A stretch of 10,548 bases of DNA, taken from the NCBI GenBank assembly GCA_959598545.1, contig CAUGFC010000067.1:1-10548 (forward strand). The letters run 5' to 3'. The DNA is from an uncultured Olsenella sp. Lineage in GTDB: Bacteria > Actinomycetota > Coriobacteriia > Coriobacteriales > Atopobiaceae. This document shows, one piece after another, positions 6,241-10,548 of the stretch (positions are counted from its first letter, which is position 1; each line of letters starts with the position of its first letter). The notes beneath the pieces were generated by a model that did no database searches, was not told the DNA's origin, and saw nothing but the letters and a program-made list of their open reading frames with translations. The translations under genes and the position numbers were made by a program.

Positions 6241-6316
6241 TGGTGGATCGTCAGGGGTTCGAACCCTGGACCTTGGGATTAAGAGTCCCCTGCTCTACCA
6301 GCTGAGCTAACGATCC
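6241..6316 (-). tRNA. tRNA-Lys (anticodon CUU), copy 2
   Basis: Same 76 bases as the neighbouring copy, 80 bases apart start to start, with encoded CCA at 6241-6243. The exact identity points to a recent tandem duplication or gene conversion. The cognate AAG is the expected preferred lysine codon in this G+C-rich genome. Confidence 0.96.
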
Positions 6317-6329
6317 AGATATGCGATTA

Positions 6330-6406
6330 TGGGGTGGGCGAAGGGGCTCGAACCCTCGACCTACGGGACCACAACCCGTCGCTCTTCCAACTGAGCTACG
6401 CCCACC
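6330..6406 (-). tRNA. tRNA-His (anticodon GUG)
   Basis: Acceptor GTGGGCG/CGCCCAC with the extra G at -1 (position 6406) opposite discriminator C (6333), the signature of tRNA-His, and encoded CCA (6330-6332). Anticodon loop TTGTGGT gives GUG. First gene of the His-Lys-Lys transcript, about 23 bases after the predicted transcription start. Confidence 0.96.
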
Positions 6407-6435
6407 ATCTTGCGACCTCTAGAGGCAGCTCGACT

Positions 6436-6464
6436 ATTATGCAAAACCCCGCGGGCCGATGCAA
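6436..6464 (-). promoter_or_regulatory. Promoter of the tRNA-His-Lys-Lys transcript
   Basis: Minus-strand TTGCAT (6459-6464) and CATAAT (6436-6441), separated by exactly 17 bases, match the sigma-70-type consensus at 4/6 and 5/6. Start is expected near 6428. The perfect palindrome CCTCTAGAGG (6416-6425) lies just after it. This promoter may also supply read-through into the nuclease and Nudix genes. Confidence 0.75.
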
Positions 6465-6506
6465 GGACTTTTTCTCGCGTCGAGAAGGACGTGTGGAGAC
6501 GCCGCG

Positions 6507-6743
6507 TCACGCGCCGGGAGAGAACAGGAGCGCGAGGGCGAGCAGAACGAGAAGGCCGACGCTCGCGACGAGCACGACGGAGAGGCAGCCCAGGCATCCG
6601 CCGCCGCAGCCCGCCGGGTCGTCCGGCGAGCCGCCGCCGGGGTCCTCCCCGCGCACGAGCGGGTCGATGCCGTAGTGCGTGAGGGCGCGCTCGGACGTCG
6701 ACCAGCGGCCGTCCCGATTGAGGTCGAACGGGTTGCCGGCCAT
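6507..6743 (-). CDS. Small single-pass membrane protein with an EF-hand loop
   Basis: A 78-aa protein I cannot assign to a named family. Residues 7-18 form a complete EF-hand-type calcium loop, DLNRDGRWSTSE, with ligand positions D1, N3, D5, G6, S9 and E12 all filled. A Gly/Pro/Asp-rich linker (31-45) leads to a Cys cluster (C46, C50, C53) and a hydrophobic segment (about 54-74) near the C-terminus. The loop may lie outside the membrane or in the cytoplasm, as topology is not decided by the sequence. Its ATG follows the stop of the 74-aa gene by one base, without a well-spaced ribosome site, suggesting translational coupling. It is last in the Fic operon. Calcium binding is inferred from the loop alone; a single EF-hand would normally need a partner. 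Confidence 0.65.
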   Translation of the reverse strand: MAGNPFDLNRDGRWSTSERALTHYGIDPLVRGEDPGGGSPDDPAGCGGGCLGCLSVVLVASVGLLVLLALALLFSPGA

Positions 6744-6744
6744 G

Positions 6745-6969
6745 TCAGAGGATCGACTCCATGCCGCGGTCGGTCGAGATGCGCATGCCGCCGAGCTGCT
6801 GCTCGACGGCGCTCGAGCCGTCGGGGCGGATCACCGACCGCACGCCGTCGCCGGGGTCGCCGAAGACCAGCGACGCCTCGCCCGTGGCGAGGTCCCAGCG
6901 CACGAAGTCGGACTCCTGCTCCTGGTGCGTGCCGTCTGACCCCACGACCGTGCGGATGCCGTCATCCAT
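6745..6969 (-). CDS. Small 74-aa protein with internal duplication, unknown function
   Basis: I do not recognise this family. The protein is acidic and soluble, with two repeats: DGIRTVVGSDGTHQEQ at 3-18 and DGVRSVIRPDGSSAVEQQ at 41-58, each followed by a more divergent half (WDLATGEASLVFG; MRISTDRGMESIL). Alternating hydrophobic residues and DG turns suggest paired beta-hairpins. The ATG at 6969 is chosen because AGGGGG lies six bases upstream; the frame continues to 7092, but that part overlaps the Fic gene and looks non-coding. It starts 10 bases after the Fic stop and ends one base before the EF-hand membrane gene, so it is the middle gene of a three-gene unit. Confidence 0.68.
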   Translation of the reverse strand: MDDGIRTVVGSDGTHQEQESDFVRWDLATGEASLVFGDPGDGVRSVIRPDGSSAVEQQLGGMRISTDRGMESIL

Positions 6970-6979
6970 GGGACACCCC

Positions 6980-7732
6980 CTAGTCCTCGAGCAGGCCCTC
7001 CCAGGTGAGCATCGTCTCGGAGCGCAGGAAGCGCCTGAGCGGGCCCAGGTCGCCCTCCAGGTGGAAGACGTCGAGCGCCGCGTGGTAGGCACCGTGGTTC
7101 TGCGCGCGAATCACGATCGGCGGCATGCCCATCGCGAGCAGGACGCCGTTCATGAGCAGGCGCGCCGTGCGTCCGTTGCCGTCGGCGAAGGGATGGATGT
7201 CGAAGAGCTTGGCGTGGAGGTAGGCCGCGATGGTGAGCCTGCGCTCGCCCTCCTCGAGGTAGGTGTTCACATCGTCGGCGAGCAGCCCCACCTCGCGCGG
7301 GACCTCGGCGGCCGGGATGCCCACGCTCGCCGGTCCGCCCACGTAGTCGCCGAGCTTGAAAGTGCCCGGGCGCTCCCCGGCGAGCAGGCGCCCCTCGTCG
7401 TAGGTGCCCATCGTCACGAGCCCCTGAGCCTGGCAGATGAGCTCCTCGGAGAGGCAGGTCCCCTCGACAAGCATGCGCCGGGCCAGGTCCCAGGAGAGCT
7501 TGAGGTTGTAGGTCTCCACGAGCAGCTGGACGTCACCGGTGTAGCCCGAGACGCCCCCCGTCTCCACGATCTGCCTCACGGTCTCGTACGTGAGCTCGGA
7601 GTTCTCGATCTTCTCGGAGTTGTAGACGTAGTCGGGCACGAACTCCTCAAGCAGCTCCTCGCGGCGCTCGGGCGCCAGCGCGGACCACTTGGCAACGAGC
7701 TCGTCGTACTGCGGCTTCAGCGAATCTGCCAT
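6980..7732 (-). CDS. Fic-domain protein adenylyltransferase, class II (self-inhibited)
   Basis: A 250-aa Fic protein likely transferring AMP from ATP to a hydroxyl group on a target protein. The complete active-site motif HPFADGNGRTAR lies at 180-191, with catalytic His180, Asp184, the GNG anion hole and Arg188/Arg191. The N-terminal stretch SEKIEN (39-44) fits the inhibitory motif (S/T)xxxE(G/N), so autoinhibition by Glu43 in the same chain is expected. The flap region reads PGTFKLGDYVGG (122-133), with Lys126 where Arg is frequent. No DNA-binding domain or signal peptide is seen. ATG at 7732 is preceded by a strong AGGAGGTG. It leads an operon with two small downstream genes. A TA-type role is less likely because the inhibitor is built in. 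Targets are unknown. Confidence 0.9.
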   Translation of the reverse strand: MADSLKPQYDELVAKWSALAPERREELLEEFVPDYVYNSEKIENSELTYETVRQIVETGGVSGYTGDVQLLVETYNLKLSWDLARRMLVEGTCLSEELICQAQGLVTMGTYDEGRLLAGERPGTFKLGDYVGGPASVGIPAAEVPREVGLLADDVNTYLEEGERRLTIAAYLHAKLFDIHPFADGNGRTARLLMNGVLLAMGMPPIVIRAQNHGAYHAALDVFHLEGDLGPLRRFLRSETMLTWEGLLED

Positions 7733-7764
7733 GGGACACCTCCTGTCCTCGGCCTGTTGGGGGC

Positions 7765-7770
7765 ATTGTA
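7765..7770 (-). promoter_or_regulatory. Possible -10 element of the Fic operon
   Basis: TACAAT on the minus strand (5 of 6 consensus) lies 32 bases before the Fic ATG, in a 117-base gap. No good -35 is visible 17 bases upstream. It would allow the Fic unit to be expressed independently of the DUF4160 genes. Confidence 0.35.
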
Positions 7771-7849
7771 GCGCCGAGGGATACCGGGTGCGCCGCGCCG
7801 TCCGTCAGAGGCGCAGACGCTTCGGCAGAGGGACGCGCGAAGGGCCCGG

Positions 7850-8056
7850 TCAGTCCGCGACCTCTATCTCGCCCACGATGCGCCGCAGGTAACCGGGCAG
7901 CGTCTCGTAACTCTGTCCGTAGAGGTCGAGAAGCGCCTTCACGCGGTGGCGGTCCACAGGCGCGCGCCGGCTCTCGCGCAGCAGCGCCTCGGCCTCGCCT
8001 GCGAGCTGCTCCTCGGCGAGGCTCCCCCACGCCGCCCACTCGGGCATGTTGTTCAT
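7850..8056 (-). CDS. Small 68-aa hypothetical protein
   Basis: I do not recognise this protein. It is a 68-residue, probably all-helical chain rich in Glu, Ala, Leu and Arg (EEQLAGEAEALLRE at 16-29; RHRVKALLDLYGQ at 36-48), with Trp residues near the N-terminus and no membrane segment. The ATG at 8056 has GGAGGGG at good spacing; the frame is open further upstream, but that overlaps the DUF4160 gene. It starts 22 bases after the DUF4160 stop and lies 117 bases before the Fic start. Base composition is as G+C-rich as the core genome, unlike the two genes before it. It could be a regulator or antitoxin-sized partner, but nothing in the sequence proves this. Confidence 0.55.
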   Translation of the reverse strand: MNNMPEWAAWGSLAEEQLAGEAEALLRESRRAPVDRHRVKALLDLYGQSYETLPGYLRRIVGEIEVAD

Positions 8057-8078
8057 ACGGCCCCTCCGTCCTTCTCGC

Positions 8079-8357
8079 CTAGCAATAGAAACGGGCAGAA
8101 CCGAAGTACGACTGCCAGAGCTCAACGATCTCCGAACTGCGCGCCTCAATGACACGCATGATGTTCCGCAGGGTTTTGGGAGGGATCATAGAATTGTTGT
8201 TGCACAGGTAGGCCTTGCCGGCCCTCGTAATCCAGACCTTCGTAGCGTTTGCCGTTGGTGCGCCCTCTGCCACATGAACATGCACGGGCTCGAGCGGATC
8301 GTTCTCATTTGTCCAGAAGTAAACCCAGTACGAGCCAATCCTAAAAACCTGAGGCAT
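8079..8357 (-). CDS. DUF4160 family protein
   Basis: A 92-aa protein with the DUF4160 pattern: MPQVFRIGSYWVYFWTNEN at the start, EPVHVHV at 23-29, KVWITRAG (40-47), then IPPKTLRNIM and ELWQSYFG at 79-86. The family has no established biochemistry and often occurs in two-gene units with DUF2442, sometimes called toxin-antitoxin-like. Here the partner is a different 90-aa protein whose 3' end overlaps this start by 17 bases. The ATG at 8357 is chosen because the conserved MP start is there, with a G-rich site seven bases upstream. G+C over 8101-8400 is about 56% by my count, well below flanking genes at over 70%, suggesting horizontal acquisition. The C-terminus ends in Cys, slightly extended. 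Confidence 0.85.
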   Translation of the reverse strand: MPQVFRIGSYWVYFWTNENDPLEPVHVHVAEGAPTANATKVWITRAGKAYLCNNNSMIPPKTLRNIMRVIEARSSEIVELWQSYFGSARFYC

Positions 8358-8613
8358 GCTCGAACCCCCCGTCGGCCGCAAACTCGAGAATCAAGTGCGC
8401 GGTCGAAGAGATGACATCCTTGATATGGGCGAGTTCCTCATCGGAGAAGCCGTAAGGGTCTTCCCACGTATAGTCGGGAAGATAGCAGGTGACGTGATGA
8501 AAGCAATCCTTGGCGTCGGGCTTCTCGACGCAGACCTTAACGCGCCCGTCGGGCAGGGTTTCCGAGTGTACAATCTCCGTCCCATCGTTCAAGGTCATGA
8601 ACGGATACATCAT
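8341..8613 (-). CDS. Small 90-aa hypothetical protein paired with DUF4160
   Basis: The 90-aa protein begins MMYPFMTLNDGTEIVHSE and carries YLPDYTWEDPYGFSDEEL (44-61) and STAHLILEFAADGGF (70-84). It resembles small uncharacterised proteins that I recall next to DUF4160 genes in gut Bacillota, but I cannot name a family. It is acidic and soluble with mixed alpha/beta character. The ATG at 8613 has a near-perfect AAGGAGGTGA seven bases upstream. The frame continues to 8658, but those codons precede the ribosome site. Its end overlaps the DUF4160 start by 17 bases, indicating a single coupled unit, and it shares the lowered G+C of its partner. It fills the slot that DUF2442 holds in other DUF4160 pairs. 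Confidence 0.8.
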   Translation of the reverse strand: MMYPFMTLNDGTEIVHSETLPDGRVKVCVEKPDAKDCFHHVTCYLPDYTWEDPYGFSDEELAHIKDVISSTAHLILEFAADGGFEHASGF

Positions 8614-8644
8614 GGTGGTCACCTCCTTAGCGCGGACCTCCCTG

Positions 8645-8650
8645 ATTGTA
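8645..8650 (-). promoter_or_regulatory. Possible -10 element for the DUF4160 gene pair
   Basis: Minus-strand TACAAT, in the context TATACAAT, sits 31 bases before the 90-aa gene start and just after the peptidase stop. The -35 region would fall within the end of the peptidase gene and is not clear. Confidence 0.4.
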
Positions 8651-8663
8651 TACCCCAAAGTCG

Positions 8664-10109
8664 CTACAGCAGCCCCCTGAGGTCGCCGCGGTCGCGGCCC
8701 TCCTCGAGCAGGTGGCGGAAGACGCGCTCGCCGTGCAGGCCGTCGTGCTCGAACTCGTTGGTGACCCAGGCGTGGCTCGCGCCCACGCGGGAGAGCGTGT
8801 CAAGCTGCAGGCCGGAGTCCACATAGAGGTCATCGAAGTAGACGGCCGCCTGGAGCGGGATCTCGTTTGCCGCGAGCCGCGCCTCGTCGTAGAGCCGCCC
8901 GAAGCTCGTGTCGCGCATGAGCTCCCCCATCGCACCCGCGAACGGCGCCAGCTCCGGCATCTCCACGAACATCCACGGGAAGCACGCCTCGCCGGTGAGC
9001 ATGAGCGGCCGGGCGTCCGGCGAGAACTCAGGGCGACCTGCCCACGCGCGCTCCGCGGCCCACGCGATCGGCCGGGCCAGCTCGCCGTCAGCGTAGATGA
9101 GCTCCTGGAGCACCCAGTAGAGCGGGTTCGAGACCACGTTGGTGGCTTCCCACGCCCCGGCGAGAAACGCCGGCGAGACCTCGACCTTCTCGGCGTTGCC
9201 GCCCGCCGCGGCGAGGGCTGCCTCCGCAGAACCGTCACCAGCCGAGAAGGCGAGGTCGAGGAGATTGTGCAGCCGCTCGTGGCCCGGCTTCATGCCAAGG
9301 CCCTGCCCCAGTGACTGCAGGCGCCTCAGAGAGAGCGGCGAGCCGTCCGGCAGGCGCACGTCGCCGGCAGCGACGCGATCCGCAACCAGGGCGAGGCGGC
9401 GCTCGTCGTCAGGGTAGCGCTCGTAGAGGAGGTTCGTCTTGTCGACCATGCGCGGGAACGTGCGCGCGTAGACCTCGTCCGCGCTCGCCGGGACGTGCGG
9501 GATGCCGCCGCAGGTGAAACTCGTCGCAACCGCACCCGGGAACGTTGAGAGGTAGGCGAGCGTGAGAAAGCCCCCGTAGCTCTGTCCGAGCGTGAGCCAG
9601 CGCGCGCCGCCGAGCTCGGCAAGACGCAGGTACTCGAAGTCGCGTACGATCGAGTCCGCGAGAAAGCGCTTGAGGTAGCGCGCCTGGGCCGCCGCGTCGC
9701 CCTCGCGTGCGATCGTGGCGCCGTCCACGCGAGAGGAGCGTCCGGTGCCGCGCTGGTCGGGCAGGATCACGCGGAAGTGGCGCACGGCCTCGGCAATCCA
9801 GCCGTCACTTGTGGGCGAGGTGAGACGAGGGCCGGCGCCACCCGGGCCGCCCTGAAGGAAGACCAGGTACGGGAGGTCGTTGCCCACGTTCTCCGGCGAG
9901 CACACTACGCGGTAGAAGAGCCGCAGGCTGCGGCCCTCGAAGGCGGGGTCGCACCTCTCGGCAGCCGACGCCTCCGCCAGCGCCGAGGCGGGAGCACCTG
10001 CCACGCCGGCCAGTCGCGCCGGCGAGATGCCTCGCCAGTCGAGCGGGACGTCGATCGCGTGATCCTCCACCGCAAGGCCGGGCAGGTGGTAGCTTGCGAG
10101 AAGTGCCAT
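8664..10109 (-). CDS. Alpha/beta hydrolase, S33-type prolyl aminopeptidase
   Basis: A 481-aa cytoplasmic serine peptidase-like enzyme, probably releasing N-terminal proline (or tripeptides). The oxyanion-loop motif QGGPGG is at 86-91, LPDQRGTGRS at 116-125, and nucleophile Ser177 in GQSYGG (175-180). A long helical cap (about 205-365) includes NPLYWVLQELIYADG (328-342). C-terminal candidates for the acid and base are Asp427 or Asp431 in FDDLYVDSG and His455 in NEFEHDGL. The length fits the large class of S33 iminopeptidases (about 420-490). Residues 30-57 are an Ala-rich stretch inserted between the N-terminal VPLDW and the first core strand. ATG at 10109 has AGGGGAG five bases upstream; a longer frame to 10226 overlaps asd and is rejected. 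It lies 47 bases after asd on the same strand. Confidence 0.88.
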   Translation of the reverse strand: MALLASYHLPGLAVEDHAIDVPLDWRGISPARLAGVAGAPASALAEASAAERCDPAFEGRSLRLFYRVVCSPENVGNDLPYLVFLQGGPGGAGPRLTSPTSDGWIAEAVRHFRVILPDQRGTGRSSRVDGATIAREGDAAAQARYLKRFLADSIVRDFEYLRLAELGGARWLTLGQSYGGFLTLAYLSTFPGAVATSFTCGGIPHVPASADEVYARTFPRMVDKTNLLYERYPDDERRLALVADRVAAGDVRLPDGSPLSLRRLQSLGQGLGMKPGHERLHNLLDLAFSAGDGSAEAALAAAGGNAEKVEVSPAFLAGAWEATNVVSNPLYWVLQELIYADGELARPIAWAAERAWAGRPEFSPDARPLMLTGEACFPWMFVEMPELAPFAGAMGELMRDTSFGRLYDEARLAANEIPLQAAVYFDDLYVDSGLQLDTLSRVGASHAWVTNEFEHDGLHGERVFRHLLEEGRDRGDLRGLL

Positions 10110-10156
10110 GGGAGCTCCCCTTCGCAACAAGGCGGTCGATGCGGTCTCGCCCGTCC

Positions 10157-10548
10157 CTAGACCAGATACTCCGCGATCTGCACGGCGTTGGTGGCCGCGC
10201 CCTTGCGGATCTGGTCGCCGCAGCACCAGAACGTGAGCGCGCTCACGCCCTCGGGCGCGGAGAGGTCGCGACGGATGCGGCCGACGAAGATGAGGTCCTG
10301 GTCGGAGGTCTCGAGCGGCATGGGATAGCGTCCCGCCGCGGGGTCGTCGACCACCCTCACGCCCGGCGCCGCCTCAAGCGCGGCACGCGCCTCCTCCACC
10401 GTGATCGGACGCTCGAACTCGGCGGTGATGGACTCGGAGTGCGAGCGCACCACGGGCACGCGCACGCAGGTGCAGTTAACGCGCAGCTCGGGAAGGTGCA
10501 TGATCTTGCGCCCCTCGTTGAGCATCTTCATCTCCTCGGAGGTGTAGC
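10157..10548 (-). CDS. asd: Aspartate-semialdehyde dehydrogenase, C-terminal part
   Basis: The last 129 residues of Asd, which reduces aspartyl-phosphate to aspartate-semialdehyde with NADPH for lysine/diaminopimelate, threonine and methionine synthesis. The 5' part, with the catalytic Cys, lies outside the window. The frame is open to the edge, reading YTSEEMKMLNEGRKIM, so the internal ATG at 10531 is not the start. Recognised blocks are VNCTCVRVPVVRSHSES, containing the Arg and His that bind substrate and act as base, and DQIRKGAATNAVQIAEYL at the end, matching the family's DNLRKGAATNAVQIAE. The CC in WCCGDQ replaces the usual residues before that block. The gene is followed by the peptidase after a 47-base gap without a terminator. 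Confidence 0.95.
   Translation of the reverse strand, partial: YTSEEMKMLNEGRKIMHLPELRVNCTCVRVPVVRSHSESITAEFERPITVEEARAALEAAPGVRVVDDPAAGRYPMPLETSDQDLIFVGRIRRDLSAPEGVSALTFWCCGDQIRKGAATNAVQIAEYLV

Noticed and set aside
6472..6486. TTCTCG/CGAGAA hairpin as a terminator of the Fic operon
   Set aside because: On the minus strand it is followed by A residues, not T, and it sits next to the tRNA-His -35; the stem is only six base pairs.
6761..7771. Plus-strand frame opposite the Fic operon
   Set aside because: It is a mirror of Fic codons with no domain and no ribosome site, and it overlaps the Fic start region.
8341..8613. 90-aa protein as DUF2442
   Set aside because: It lacks the expected DUF2442 pattern and its conserved blocks differ; only the position next to DUF4160 is alike.

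Overview
This looks like a chromosomal segment of a high-G+C, host-associated Actinomycetota. Coriobacteriia (Olsenella, Atopobium or Collinsella-like) is my best guess. The basis is strong G/C codon bias, a fructose/PTS sugar pair, CCA-encoding tRNAs and tightly packed genes. This placement is inference from style and content, not from a marker gene. Everything except one lipid-kinase gene is on the minus strand.

Layout. (1) 1-201: tRNA-Gly and tRNA-Pro on minus, with a good sigma-70-type promoter (173-201), back to back with a plus-strand diacylglycerol/lipid kinase gene (244-1173). (2) 1174-1676: a 503-base convergent gap. It holds a striking palindromic array of four 26-base repeats (1259-1495) and a separate long hairpin (1595-1648). 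(3) 1677-4472: fruK (1-phosphofructokinase, TTG start) followed by ptsI (PTS enzyme I), probably one operon. (4) 4601-6464: a tRNA-rich block. A promoter at 6436-6464 drives tRNA-His and two identical tRNA-Lys genes, ending in an intrinsic terminator. A membrane-anchored or secreted nuclease and a Nudix ADP-ribose pyrophosphatase follow, with stop and start one base apart, then tRNA-Arg and another strong terminator. (5) 6507-8613: an accessory block of small genes: a 90-aa protein, a DUF4160 protein, an unrecognised 68-aa protein, a Fic AMP-transferase with its own inhibitory helix, a 74-aa protein with an internal duplication, and a 78-aa EF-hand-loop membrane protein. The first two have clearly lower G+C than their surroundings. 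(6) 8664-10548: an S33-type prolyl aminopeptidase-like hydrolase downstream of the 3' part of asd (aspartate-semialdehyde dehydrogenase), which runs off the window edge.

How the parts fit. FruK and enzyme I link fructose uptake by the PTS to glycolysis. The nuclease/Nudix pair fits nucleic-acid and nucleotide breakdown. Asd (aspartate-family amino acids and diaminopimelate) and the peptidase are housekeeping. The most unusual parts are the four-repeat array, whose architecture resembles paired transposase-binding sites at the ends of a small non-autonomous element, and the compact Fic plus two-microprotein operon.
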